A DNA stretch of 64,000 bases from Monodelphis domestica (lineage: Eukaryota > Chordata > Mammalia > Didelphimorphia > Didelphidae), in assembly GCF_027887165.1 (NCBI RefSeq), contig NC_077227.1, forward strand, positions 80,100,430 through 80,164,429, written 5' to 3'. The notes under the pieces were generated by a model. That model was not told where the DNA came from, ran no database searches, and saw nothing but the letters and a program-made list of their open reading frames with translations. A program made the translations under genes and the position numbers. Below are positions 48,712-60,199 of this stretch, in pieces; position 1 is the first letter of the stretch, and each line of letters starts with the position of its first letter.

Positions 48712-51700
48712 TCACCTTCGATTGTACCACAATGTATCAGTCTCTGTGTATAATGTTTTCCTGGTTCTGCTCCTTTCGCTCTGCATCACTTCCTGGAGGT
48801 TGTTCCAGTCTCCATGGAACTCCTCCACTTTATTATTCCTTTTAGCACAATAGTATTCCATCACCAACATATACCACAATTTGTTCAGCCATTCCTCAAT
48901 TGAAGGGCATCCCCTCATTTTCCAATTTTTGGCCACCACAAAGAGCGCAGCTATGAATATTCTTGTACAAGTCTTTTTGTCCATTATCTCTTTGGGGTAC
49001 AAGCCCAGCAGTGCTATTGCTGGATCAAAGGGCAGACAGTCTTTTATCGCCCTTTGGACATAGTTCCAAATTGCCCTCCAGAATGGTTGGATCAATTCAC
49101 AACTCCACCAGCAATGAATTAATGTCCCCACTTTGCCACATCCCCTCCAGCATTCATTACTTTGCATAGCTGTCATGTTAGTCAATCTGCTAGGTGTGAG
49201 GTGATACCTCAGAGTTGTTTTGATTTGCATCTCTCTGATTATAAGAGATGTAGAGCACTTTTTCATGTGCTTATTAATAGTTTTGATTTCTTTGGCTGAG
49301 AATTGCCTGTTCATGTCCCTTGCCCATTTGTCAATTGGAGAATGGCTTGATTTTTTGTACAATTGATTTAGTTCTTTATAAATTTGAGTAATTAAACCTT
49401 TGTCAGAGGTTTTTATGAAGATTGTTTCCCAATTTGTTGCTACCCTTCTGATTTTGGTTACATTGGTTTTGTTTGTACAAAACCTTTTTAATTTGATGTA
49501 ATCCAGATTATTTATTTTGCATTTTGTAACTCTTTCTAATTCTTGCTTGGTTTTGAAGTCTTTCCCTTCCCAAAGGTCTGGCATGTATGCTATTCTGTGT
49601 TCGCCTAATTTTCTTATAGTTTCCTTCTTTATGTTCAAGTCATTCATCCATTTTGAATTTATCTTGGTGTAGGGTGTGAGGTGTTGATCTAAGCCTAATC
49701 TTTCCCACACTGTCCTCCAATTTTCCCAGCAGTTTTTATGAAATAGTGGATTTTTGTCCCAAAAGCTGGGATCTTTGGGTTTGTCATATACTGTCTTGCT
49801 GAGGTTGCTTGCCCCCAGTCTACTCCACTGATCCTCCTTTCTGTCTCTTAGCCAGTACCAAATTGTTTTGATGACCGCTGCTTTGTAATATAGTCTGAGA
49901 TCTGGGACTGCAAGACCCCCTTCCTTTGTATTTTTTTTCATTATTTCCCTGGATATCCTTGATCTTTTGTTCTTCCAAATGAACTTTGTTATGGTTTTTT
50001 CTAAATCAGTAAAAAAAATTTTTGGAAGTTCCATGGGTATGGCACTAAATAGATAGATGAGTTTGGGTAGGATGGTCATTTTTATTATATTGGCTCGTCC
50101 TACCCATGAGCAGTTAATGTTCTTCCAATTGTTCAGGTCTAGTTTTAGTTGTGTGGAAAGTGTTTTGTAGTTGTGTTCATATAGATCCTGTGTTTGTCTC
50201 AGGAGATAGATTCCTAAGTATTTTATTTTGTCTAGGGTAATTTTGAATGGGATTTCTCTTTCTAGTTCTTGCTGCTGAGCTGTGTTGGAATTATATAGAA
50301 ATGCTGATGACTTATGTAGGTTTATTTTGTATCCTGCAACTTTGCTAAAGTTGTTGATTATTTCGATTAGCTTTTTGGTTGAATCTCTAGGATTCTTTAA
50401 GGAGACCATCATGTCATCTGCAAAGAGCGATAATTTGGTCTCCTCCTTGCCTATTTTGATGCCTTCAATTTCTTTTTCTTCTCTAATTGCTACTGCTAGT
50501 GTTTCTAGTACAATGTCAAATAATAGAGGTGATAATGGGCATCCTTGTTTCACTCCTGATCTTAATGGGAATGGATTTAGTTTATCCCCATTGCAGATGA
50601 TATTAGTTGATGGTTTTAGATATATACTGTTTATTATTTTTAGGAATGACCCTTCTATTCCTATGCTTTCTAGTGTTTTTAGTAGGAATGGGTGTTGTAT
50701 TTTATCAAATGCTTTTTCTGCATCTACTGAGATAATCATGTGGTTCTTGTTGGTTTGCTTGTTGATGTGGTCAATTATGTGGATAGTTTTCCTAATGTTG
50801 AACCAGCCCTGCATCCCTGGTATGAATCCTACTTGATCATGGTGGATGACCCTTCTAATCACTTGCTGGAGTCTTTTTGCTAGTATCCTATTTAAGATTT
50901 TTGCATCTATATTCATTAGGGAGATTGGTCTATAATTTTCTTTCTCTGTTTTTGGCCTGCCTGGTTTTGGAATCAGTACCATGCTTGTGTCATAAAAGGA
51001 GTTTGGTAGAACTCCCTCTTTGCTTATTATGTCAAATAGTTTGTATAGTATTGGGATTAACTGTTCTCTGAATGTTTGATAGAATTCGCTGGTGAATCCA
51101 TCAGGCCCTGGGGATTTTTTCTTAGGAAGTTCTGTGATGGCCTGTTGGATTTCTTTTTCTGATATGGGATTATTTAAGAAAACTATTTCTTCTTCTGTTA
51201 GTCTAGGCAATTTATGTTTTTGTAAATATTCATCCATATCACCTAGGTTGGTATATTTATTGCCATATAGTTGGGCAAAGTAGTTTTTAATGATTGCCTT
51301 AATTTCCTCTTCATTGGAGGTGAGATCCCCCTTTTCATCCTTGATGCTATTAATTTGCCTTTCTTCTTTCCTTTTTTAAATTAAATTAACCAGTACTTTG
51401 TCTATTTTGTCTGTTTTTTCAAAGTACCAGCTTCTAGTCTTGTTTATTAGCTTAATAGTTCTGTCACTTTCTATTTTATTAATTTCTCCCTTAATTTTTA
51501 GGATCTCTAGTATGGTTTTCTTCTGGGGGTTTTTAATTTGTTCATTCTCAAGTTTTTTGATTTGCATTTCCAATTCCTTGGTCTCTGTCCTCCCTAATTT
51601 GTTAATATATGCACTCAGGGATATGAATTTTCCTCTAAGTACTGCCTTGGCTGCATCCCATAAGGTTTGAAAGGATGTTTCGCCGTTGTCATTTTCTTCA

Positions 51701-52518
51701 ACGAAATTGTTAATTATTTCTATGATTTCTTCTCTAACTATCCGATTTTGGAGTATCATGTTATTTAATTTCCAATTAATTTTTGATTTGGGTCTCCATG
51801 TACCCTTGCCGATCAATATTTTAATTGCCTTGTGATCTGAAAAGGCTGCAGTTAATATTTCTGCTTTTCTGCATTTGAGTGCCATGTTTCTATGACCTAG
51901 CGTATGATCTATTTTTGTGAATGTGCCATGTGGTGCTGAAAAGAAGGTGTATTCTTTTTTGTCCCTATTTATTTTTCTCCATATGTCTATTAACTCTAAT
52001 TTTTCTAAGATTTCATTCACCTCTTTTACCTCTTTCTTGTTTATTTTTTGGTTTGATTTATCTAAATTTGATAGTGGTTGGTTCAAGTCTCCCACTAATA
52101 TGGTTTTACTGTCTATTTCCTCCTTCAATTCTCCTAGTTTCTCTATTAAAAATTTGGATGCTATACCATTTGGTGCATACATGTTGATTAGTGATATTTC
52201 CTCATTGTCTATACTTCCTTTTAGCAGAATATATTTACCTTCCCTGTCCCTTTTGATCAGGTCTATTTGTACTTTGGCTTTGTCAGATATCATGATTGCA
52301 ACTCCTGCCTTCTTTCTATCGGTTGAGGCTCAAAAGGTCTTATTCCAACCTTTAATTCTAACCTTGTGAGTGTCAACCCGTCTCATATGTGTTTCTTGAA
52401 GACAACATATGGTAGGGTTTTGGGTTCTAATCCAATCTGCTATTTGTCTACGTTTTATGGGTGAGTTCATCCCATTCACGTTCAAAGTTATGATTGTTAT
52501 TTGTGGATTCGCTGGCAT
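48712..52518 (-). pseudogene. L1-B ORF2 (endonuclease-reverse transcriptase)
   Basis: The frame is 1268 residues, from ATG at 52518 to the stop at 48712. Endonuclease motifs LNVNG, QETH and SDHK, the reverse-transcriptase FADD box (50413-50424, residues 699-702) and the C-terminal C-x3-C-x7-H-x4-C motif from residue 1123 are all present and in the same positions as in L1-A. Two nonsense codons break it: codon 63 (TGA at 52330-52332, where L1-A has Ser TCG) and codon 381 (TAA at 51376-51378, where L1-A has Lys AAA). From codon 382 on, including the whole RT core, the frame is open to its natural end. Confidence 0.95.
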
Positions 52519-53203
52519 TTTGATATCTTCCTCTAGTTCTGACCTTTCTTCTTTAGCTTTCTTCTTTTGAACCAGTGATTTACTTTAGGTCAGTCCCCCT
52601 AGTCCCCTCCCTTGAGATGCTTCCCTTTCTAGCCCCTCCCTTTTTATGCTCCCTTCCCCTCCCCCCTCTCCTTCCCTCCCTTTTTGTACTCCCTGCCCCC
52701 TCCCCCTCCTTGATTTTCCTTTCTTTCTTGCCCTAATGGATAAGATAGAATTCAGGATCCCACTGGATCTAGATGTTCTTCCCTCTCAGATTTGATTTCA
52801 CTGAGAGTAAGGTTTAAGTAATTCCACTTCACGCTCTCTTCCTCTCCTTCTCATATGAGAGTTCTTCCCCTCCCCTTCCCATGTGTATCTTTATATGGGA
52901 AAGATTATTCTATTGATTCCCCCCTATTTCTTGAAGTTAATCTTAGTATTATCGCGGTTCCCCCCTCCCTTTTCCTTTCTTTGCCCCAACTTTCCCCAAA
53001 TCTTCTTAATGCCCCAATCTTTCCCTATGCATGTTTCTTCTAACTACTCTTATGATGATACAATTTATGAGAGTTACACAAAACATTTTCCCCACATATT
53101 AATATATATAATTTGATGTAAATGTAGTCCTTATAGAAGGGAGTTTGACTTAAAGAAAAAGATAAGATTTATCTCCTTTTCCCTTTCTTTAATATTTACC
53201 TTT
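52519..53203 (-). other. L1-B inter-ORF spacer
   Basis: About 685 bp. On minus it is purine-rich, with G runs at about 52610-52710 (seen on plus as 'ttcccctcccccctctcctt'). Confidence 0.75.
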
Positions 53204-54184
53204 TCATGTTTCTCTTGCTTTCTGTGCTTGGATATTGAACTTTGCACAGAGCTCTGGTCTTTTCTTAGCAAATGCTTGGAAATCTTCTATTTTGTTGAAT
53301 GCCCATACTTTCCCCTGGAAGTATATAGTCAGTTTTGCTGGGTAGTTGATTCTTGGTTGGAGACCCAGCTCTCTTGCCTTTCTAAATATCGTGTTCCATG
53401 CTTTGCGGTCTCTTAGTGTGTTAGCCGCTAAGTCGTGTGTGATCCTTATGGGAGCCCCCTTATATCTGAAGCTCTTCTTCTTGGCTTCTTGTAGGATTTT
53501 CTCCTTTACTTGGAAGCTCTTGAATTTGGCAATTACATTCCTAGGGGTTGTCTTTTGGGGATTTAGTATAGAAGGTGTTCTATGAATCCTTTCTATTTCT
53601 ATTTTGCCCCCTTGCTCCAGAACGTGGGGGCAATTTTCTTTTATAATCTCCTGTAGAATAATATCGAGTTTGTTGTTTACCTCTGGTTTTTCTGGGAGAC
53701 CGATAATTCGGAGATTTTCTCATCTCCCTCTATTCTCCAGGTCTGTGACCTTCTCAGTGAGATATTTTATGTTTTCTTCTAATTCATTAATTATTTGGGT
53801 TTGCTTTATTGATTCTTGCTGTTTTATCATCTCGCTTTCTTCGAGGTGCTTAATTCTGGTCGTTAGGGACTGGTTTTGCTTTTTAGCCTTGTCTGCCCTT
53901 CTATTGGATGCTTCGAGTTCTTTTTCCAATTGAGCATTCTTATCTGTTAGACAGCTGATCTCTTTCTCCCATTTTTCTTTCCAGGTTTCCATCTTTTGGA
54001 TAAGTTCCAGTTTGAGATCTTCCAGAGCTTGTTGATAGTTTCCATTTTGGGAGGCGTGTTCTGAATTTTTTTGGATTTCCTCCTCATTCCCCTCTTTTCC
54101 TTGGGTACTTCCACCATAAAAGTTTTCAATAGACACTTTTTTCCCTTTCTTCCTGGAGGCTTGATTTTGGGCCATGTGAGCCAT
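53204..54184 (-). pseudogene. L1-B ORF1 protein, one nonsense codon
   Basis: 326 residues from MAHMAQNQASRKKGKKVSIE to TGA at 53204-53206. A basic N-terminus, a coiled coil (residues about 55-150, rich in E, K and Q), then the RRM-type domain starting near ENLRIIGLPEKPE and the C-terminal domain with RKARELGLQPRINYPAKLT. Codon 155 is TGA (53720-53722) where L1-A has Arg AGA. The coiled-coil half differs much more from L1-A than the RRM and C-terminal halves do, as is usual for fast-changing L1 ORF1 coiled coils. Confidence 0.9.
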
Positions 54185-54813
54185 CCCTTTGGTGGTTTTA
54201 TTCCCCTTTCCTTTTTGGTCTGGGATCTGGGTTATATGGGTGGTTTTTCTGTGAATTTAGGTTGCTTCAGACTAGTTCTTCCCAGCCTCAGAGGTTTCTT
54301 AGAGTGCTGGGTCCCTGATCACAGCCACACTGCCCAGGTGTTCAGCTCCGCCCAGATAATCAGCGCGTGATCCGCCCCTGGTGCTCAGCCCCGCCGGGAT
54401 GTTCACGCAGCCCGCCCCAAGTACAGCTCCGCGCTGGATTCTCCAGTGAAACCGCCCTGAGATGCCTTATCCTGGCAGTCCCCAGATCCCAAGGACCCTG
54501 GAGTGCCCCCCCAGACAGAGACGCTCCCCACTCACTCGCTGTCCTGGTGAGCGCTCAGGTAGCTCACTCTGGTTTAGTGGGGGAGGTGGGATGGGGGAAG
54601 GGCGGCTCAGTTCACTTTTCTGTGCAAGCTTTTCCTTCTTATTTTAGTGTGGAAATGTTCAAGCCTCACATACCTTTGCCTCTGTGGGGTGCTGGGGAGT
54701 CCTTCTGTTCCTCCAAAGGTGATTTTATGCTCCTTTGATGTAGTCTATTTCGTTCGGTGCCGGGGAGAGGAAGCGTGTGGCGTCTAGATTGCAGCCATGA
54801 TTACCTGGAAGTC
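54185..54813 (-). promoter_or_regulatory. L1-B 5' UTR / internal promoter
   Basis: 629 bp and GC-rich. Apart from the first seven bases (GACTTCC) and an ATGGC(G/T)GC element about 15 bases in, I see no similarity with the 5' UTRs of L1-A or L1-C. Confidence 0.75.
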
Positions 54814-54829
54814 GATTCCTAGTACTTCT

Positions 54830-55440
54830 ATTGCTACCCTGCTCATATTTTTTCTTGAGGTAACAGTCTTTTACAATGTGGCCAACCCGGTTGCACAAAA
54901 AGCACTTTCTTGTTTTTCTTTGACCTCTTTGTTGTTAAGAGGGTCTAGAGTGTGTTTTTATGGCATGTAAATCCTTGATTTCTTCAATTCTTTTCTGCTT
55001 TAAAGATTCCTCAGTATGGTGTAGCTTTTGTTTTAATTCTTCCTTTTCCCGTTCTTGCTCCCTTTGATTTTTAAATAAATATGTTGCAGTTATTACAGAT
55101 GCCCAAAATAGCAATTGAAGCATCATGTTGTTACTTGTTGTTTCTTTCCCAACATACTTCTATATTCTTTTTTCAATAGCCTGGGGTGGATTCAAGTTTT
55201 CTTGATAAGGGTGCCAAAATTATAATAGTGGGATTGAAAGAGGGGGCCTCAAAGAGCTTGGAATAGGAAACCAGCTGCTGGAGGGGGTTGATTAAAGTGT
55301 AGCCACTTTCTCTTTCCTCACTAAGCTTAATGGAGTCTGGACTTGACCAAGAGTGAGTCAACCCCTCCCAACTTTCTTCTGTTTGAACTTTGAATCTTCC
55401 CTCCTACTACAAACTTCAGAGACAGTCTTTGGAATACTAA
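54830..55440 (-). pseudogene. retroviral fossil: gag remnant with zinc knuckle
   Basis: Includes a capsid-side stretch (SIKLSEERESGYTLINPLQQ), a charged, coiled-coil-like segment (QREQEREKEELKQKLHHTEE), and a CX2CX4HX4C knuckle at 54863-54904 (CFLCNRVGHIVKDC). Broken. The extent to the right is uncertain. Confidence 0.7.
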
Positions 55441-55877
55441 ATGGCTAATTTATTTCTGGGGGAAGAAAGATAAAAGGAGAAAAGGTGGGACAGAGGGACT
55501 GGGGATACCCTACCCCTATTTTTCTATAGCTATATTTGATGGGAGATCAAATTGTCTTTCAAGAGTAAACTGATGATTCAGGATGATCTTCAACAAAAAA
55601 GGTAGAAACACTTCTTCAGCAACAGCCAGGTAGCAAAAGGTTTATGGAAAACCAATTCTGCTCCCTAGCTCTGATCAGAGTGTGGTGAGTCAGTCAGAGA
55701 AGTGAGAAGAGTGACCAGACCTCATTCTGGCCAATAGTTTTTTCTCTTTTTAAATCTTCTTTGGAATTCCATGGAATTTTCCCCCTGCTGGTTCATTACT
55801 GTTCCATCTGCTTCTCTTGGGTCCATTTTCATTACCTTTCATACTTTCTCTGCTTTTTGACCATTTCTCTTGGCTAC
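55441..55877. other. unassigned DNA next to the retroviral fossil
   Basis: Could be more of the retroviral fossil (leader or LTR: a 'aataaatta' signal is present on minus near 55450), but no limits, TSD or matching LTR were found. Confidence 0.3.
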
Positions 55878-56040
55878 AAAGGGAAAAGGGCCTATTTGAA
55901 CAAAAATATTTATAACTGCTCTTTTTGTGGTGGCAAAGAATTGGAAATTGAAGGGATGTTCCTCAATTAGGGAATGGCTGAATAAATTGTGGTATATGAT
56001 GGTGATGGGATACTATTGTGTTATAAGAAATAATAAGCAG
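55878..56040 (+). mobile_element. short L1 ORF2-end fragment
   Basis: 'tttttgtggtggcaaagaat', 'ttgaagggatgttcctcaat' and 'gggatactattgtgttataa' match the end of ORF2 in L1-A at 25900-26010. Both ends are cut. Confidence 0.7.
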
Positions 56041-56439
56041 GATTTGCAACTAGAGCTGAATGGCTCATCATTTCCATTTTGATTTTCTATATGATCATTT
56101 ATCTGTATTTGCCTCACTTTGTTAATGGATCAGACTGAGTGAAAAACAAGATTTTTTTTTTCATTTTGTGGGAATATAGAACTTGTGTTATTGTCAAAGT
56201 AGCTTCTCTAAGTATATATGTGGTACTTTAATTATCTCAGGCTAGTATTAGCGTCTGTAAATATTTCTGGGGTGGGAAAGCTATAAATATGAAATATTAA
56301 ATAGTAACTTATTTTTAAACTGGAAACTGATTAATTTTCATTTTTAATTGTGTATACTTATAGAATTGTTTTTCTGGTGGCAAAACTTGTAATGAAAATT
56401 AAATTTCCTACTAATAAATTTGTAGTATTTGAAATTAGC
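56041..56439. other. unique AT-rich DNA
   Basis: Nothing recognised. Confidence 0.35.
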
Positions 56440-56530
56440 AAGCAAATATTCATTAAGCTCCTATGTGCAAGACACTGTTCTAGACACTGGAAACACAAAG
56501 AAAAAATAAAACAGTCCCTGCCCTCAAGAA
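56440..56530 (+). repeat. old interspersed repeat end
   Basis: 'tatgtgcaagacactgttct' and 'gtccctgccctcaagaagtg' are the same repeat type as at 8555-9075. Family not named. Confidence 0.4.
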
Positions 56531-56580
56531 GTGACAAAATGCACCCATGTAAATAGAAAATATATTATGATACTATAGTA

Positions 56581-56845
56581 TGGCAGCTAGATGGTGCAGT
56601 GAATAGAGCACTGAATCTAGCATCAGATAGATACAAGTTTAAAGCCAGCCAGAGACATTTCTAGCTATGTGACCTTGGGCAAAGTCACTTATCCTCTATC
56701 TGTCTCTGTTTTCCTTAACCATAGAATGGTGATAACAGTGTCTACCTTCCAGGGTTGATCACATGAGATAATATTTATAAAGTGCTTAGCACAGTGCCTT
56801 TTACATGGTTCTAAGAGCTCGATGAAGATACCTTCCCTAATGACT
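56581..56845 (+). mobile_element. MAR1-type CORE-SINE
   Basis: 'ggcagctagatggtgcagtg', 'gtgaccttgggcaaagtcac', 'tccagggttgatcacatgag' and 'tataaagtgcttagcacagt' are in MAR1 order. Confidence 0.8.
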
Positions 56846-57257
56846 ATTATTTAGCCTATATTTCTACATCTTGTCCACATGGATAGCATGAGAAATCGTG
56901 CTTCCTGGAAATCAATTTGATTTATTAATATAGAGTATATTTCAGTTGTATATACTTTTCTGAAATCTAGGAAACCTAGATATCTGTCACTATTAGGAAT
57001 TGTCCATCAACAGAATGTTAAGTATATATTTATACCTTTGTTGCATAGATTTGGATTAAAATAGAATTATTTGCCAAGAGATAGTAAAGGAAAAATGGAT
57101 TAGTTGAAAAAATGGGTTAGTTGTAAGGAAGGGGAAAAATGGATTAATTGAAATAATTACCAGTCTACATATCACAAAGCAGCTAACAATCCAAGTCCTT
57201 GTCCTTGTATGCTTGAGATAGGTCTCAGGTACTCCTATGTGGAGATATTCTACATAT
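56846..57257. other. unique AT-rich DNA
   Basis: Nothing recognised except a small local duplication of 'aaaatgg(a/g)tta(g/a)ttg' near 57090-57150. Confidence 0.4.
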
Positions 57258-58257
57258 TGTGGCATTTAAAAGAGTGGGACACCATAAACTGTAAGAGTTA
57301 AAATGGTTGAGGTTGTAAACTGTAGTGAGTAAAATAGTGGAAGATATAAATTGTGCTAGATATAAGAGTGGGTGAGTAAATTGTGACTACAGGAAATATG
57401 TTTTCACCACAGTCTCTTGTTTTAAATCAAATATTTAAGGTGGTCACCAGGGAAATATTCCCAATTATGAATATACCCAAGTCAACTGGGTTTTATAGAG
57501 ATTTTTAATTAATAATACAATGGGGAATCAAAGAAAGAGAGAGAGAGAAAAAGGAAATAAATGAGAAAAGAATAGGCCGGCCCAGGCAGCCCTGGCCAAC
57601 CCAGGCCTACTCCCTAAGAGAAAAGATCAGTCAGTCCTAATCACTCACCATAAGATCTGTTCAAGCGAGGATTCAGGGGGACAGAGTCTCCCCAGAGGGA
57701 GTTCCAGCCAGAGTCAGCCTCCCTTGAAAGACTTCCTTAGAGATTGTCTCTCAAGAGCCTGTATATCTCAAGAGGCTCCTTCTCAAGAGAATTTTCTCAA
57801 CAGTCTGTCCTTTTTCTTATATAGCGGGTTTTCTCCTATGTTACCTCCCCTAAGTTCTTCCATCTACCAATCACAGTAGACGTTTTCCAAAGGACAGCCC
57901 ATTCTGAATTCACACCTGAGTAGATTAATCCTTTTAGTAATCCACATCTGAGTAGGTTAGAATCTCTGTGTAAGTTTTTTCCTCTTTGCTCCTTTTAAGT
58001 TCACAAGTTGCCTGACCTTTTTAGGTACTTACCACCCCTTTGTAATTAATTCTTAAAATAGGCATGGCTTAAGTATGGGTGTAAGTATTTTTCATTGTTT
58101 CAGCAAGGAGTTTTCTCCTCTAAAGCAGTCTTAAGTATGGGTGGAGTAGAGGTCTTCCCATTTCTGATCTAAGTAGAGTTCTCACTTTCCAAATGGGGAA
58201 TGTCCCAGTAGGGAATTGTTCCAATGGAGAATTCCCCAATGGGGAATTTTTTTAACA
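57258..58257 (-). mobile_element. solo LTR, antisense, about 1 kb
   Basis: A fossil LTR. On minus it begins TGTTAAAAAAATTCCCC and ends TTTAAATGCCACA. A TATA box (CTATATAAGAAAAAGG, near 57822) and an ATTAAA signal near 57510 are in U3-R order. U3 carries repeated 'aatggggaat' phrases and two kappaB-like sites (58195-58206 and 58226-58237). Near the other end (57280-57385) a unit of about 30 bp is repeated roughly 3.5 times. I found no matching TSD, so the limits are approximate. Confidence 0.6.
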
Positions 58258-58539
58258 TTCACAAGTCTGAGAAATTTCAAGACTCACAAAATTCATCTTA
58301 AGTAACTAGTCTTTTTATACCCCAGTTTTTGCATCAGTGACCTTAAGATGACTTGAGATGACAGATGTGCATCCCTATGTGTTCCCCAAATTCTAACTGC
58401 TGTTCTAACTACTGACTCCTCCCCTACTTCTTAAAAACACACTCCTATCTTTCCATAATCCTTTAAAAAAAGAAAAACTTTTCTTGAGCCCTTTATCTCA
58501 AACTATTGTTTTATTTCCCTTCCCTTTGGTTATCAAATT
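58258..58539. other. unassigned DNA
   Basis: No gene or repeat named. Confidence 0.3.
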
Positions 58540-59570
58540 TATAAAATAAGTTATCCATTTCATTATCTCCATTTCCTTGTCTACCCTCTTTTCAGCCTGG
58601 AGCAATTGGATTTTTGGCCACAGAAACATTTCTTTTTTTTTTAATTTTATTTAATTTAGAATATTTTCCCATGGTTATATGATTCATGTTCTTTCCCTTC
58701 CCTTCTCTCCCCCTCCCTTCCCATAGCCAACATGCAATTCTACTGGGTTTTACATGTATCATTGATCAAGACCTAGTTCCATATTATTGATAATTGCAAT
58801 AGAGTGATCTTTTAAAGCCAAAATCCCCAATCATATACCCATCGAACCATGTGATCAAGCAGTTGTTTTTCTTCTGTGTTTCTACTCCCACAGATAGTGT
58901 TCTTTCTCATAAGTCCCTCAGAATTGTCCTGGATCATTGCATTGCTGCTAGTAAAGAAGTCCATTACATTTGATTATACCAGTGTTTCAGTCTCACAGAA
59001 ACATTTCTATCTAAACTAATCCCTCCAGTTATCAACACTTTTATAACTGTTGAATCCAGTGAGTTTTTCCCCCTCAAATTTTATCTTTCTTGACCTCTCT
59101 ATAGCATTTGACACCATTAATCATTCCTCCTGGATACTTTCTCTTCTCTTGGCTTCTATGGAACTACTCTCTCCTGATTCTCCTAATTTTTACTACTCTT
59201 CTTCAGTGCCGTTCATTGGTTTAGCAACTATCCCCCACTCCTCATGCATGGACATTCCAAGGCTTACATTGTATTCTTTATTTTGGTACCCTCTTCAATT
59301 CCTCTGTGATTGTCATCTCTTCATAGATTACATGGGCACCATATCTTTATATATAGCCCTAATATTTTTCCTAATATCCAGTCCTGTATTGCCAACTCCC
59401 TCTTGGTCATCTTTGGATGCCCCAGCTTCTTGTCTCATGCTTGATACATCTCAAACTCAATTGATCATCTTTCTCCCAGAACCCATCCCTGACTCCAATT
59501 TCTGTACTCCCACCAAAGACAATACTATCCATCAAGTTTCCACAACTTATGACTTCAGTGCAAGTATATG
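58540..59570 (+). mobile_element. L2 LINE reverse-transcriptase fragment
   Basis: After removal of the L1 at 58634-58993, the order is that of L2 ORF2: a frame piece IFLDLSIAFDTINHSSWIL (RT motif 'LDLSxAFDTxxH', about 59080-59140), then 'tgattgtcatctcttcatag', 'ccctaatatttttcctaata' and 'tttctcccagaacccatccc'. The frame at 59050-59616 is open by chance only after the motif; several shifts are needed for a full match to L2, so it is an old fossil LINE and not a gene. Confidence 0.65.
58634..58993 (-). mobile_element. 5'-truncated L1 inserted in L2, 15-bp TSD
   Basis: Antisense 360 bp of L1 3' UTR and ORF2 tip ('ttcccatggttatatgattc' on plus, 'ctcccacagatagtgttctt'). A perfect 15-bp TSD 'cacagaaacatttct' lies at 58619-58633 and 58994-59008. 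The 3' UTR type resembles that at 27300-27515, so it is an older subfamily than L1-A. Confidence 0.9.
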
Positions 59571-60199
59571 CTGGTTAATATTTAACAACAAACTTTATGA
59601 AAAAAATTACACGTGACACATTTTGGGCAAAAGGAATTATATTTGTTCTCCTTGACTCCAGAAGGTAGAACTCAGTAAAAGCAGTAAATGAAAGTTACAA
59701 AGTTGAAGATTTCAGTTCTTCCCCCTTAAACCTCCCCATCCCCAAATCCTTCCCAACACAGTAGAAAGGGTTGTATCAAGGTGTTCCTCATCACTGAGGT
59801 TCTTCAAGCAGAGGATGATGGATGGTATCATTAAGGAATTCCTGTTTGTATACAGATTGAATTACATGACTTGATTTCTTTTCAACTGAGAGATATGGTT
59901 TTTGTGATTCTATTCAACTGCAGGCTCTCTGGAGCCACAGTTTGTGACTTGTGTTCCCATTTAGATTCTTGGCCTAGGAATTATTAAGGATCCAAAGATG
60001 AAAATGAAACAAACAAAAATAAAAGAGGATGTAGCCAATCGATGGTATAGTTGAATTTTTGGAACTTATTTCTTTATTAGAATTTCTATTTACCAATGGC
60101 TCTAGGTTTGGTATACCGGAAATAACAATGAATTAAATGTTTTGGGACCTCATTTTTGTCATGACTGTCACTTCCACACTTTACTCTTCTAAGCTTCAG
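59571..60199. other. unique DNA
   Basis: Nothing recognised. Confidence 0.35.

Larger units (their letters stand above)
48321..54813 (-). mobile_element. L1-B: full-length L1 inserted in the retroviral fossil
   Basis: On minus it runs from 'gacttccaggtaatcatggc' (5' end at 54813) through a GC-rich 5' UTR, ORF1, spacer, ORF2, 3' UTR and poly-A (to 48321). A perfect 16-bp TSD 'gattcctagtacttct' lies at 48305-48320 and 54814-54829. It is of the same subfamily as L1-A in ORF2 and 3' UTR but has an unlike 5' UTR. Three nonsense codons (53720, 52330, 51376) and no visible frameshift leave it young but inactive. Confidence 0.97.
45119..55440 (-). mobile_element. broken class I-like endogenous retrovirus, split by L1-B
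   Basis: A retroviral fossil on minus, in two pieces: 54814-55440 (gag side) and 45119-48320 (rest of gag, protease and pol side), separated by the L1-B insertion. Recognisable parts are a gag remnant with one CX2CX4HX4C zinc knuckle, a DTGA-type protease, reverse transcriptase and the start of RNase H. The single knuckle and the RT/RNase H wording suggest a gamma- or epsilonretrovirus-like (class I) origin. No env, integrase, primer site or flanking LTR could be recognised. It carries many breaks (well over five) and is older than L1-B. Its left end runs into L1-C. Confidence 0.8.

Noticed and set aside
55195-55216. Lysine-type primer-binding-site look-alike on minus (TGGCACCC...) with an LTR to its right
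   Set aside because: The bases lie within the gag-like frame, no CA precedes them and no matching LTR was found.
59050-59616. 188-residue plus-strand frame as a host gene
   Set aside because: Its start carries an L2-type RT motif and the rest follows the L2 DNA sequence out of frame; it is an old LINE fragment.
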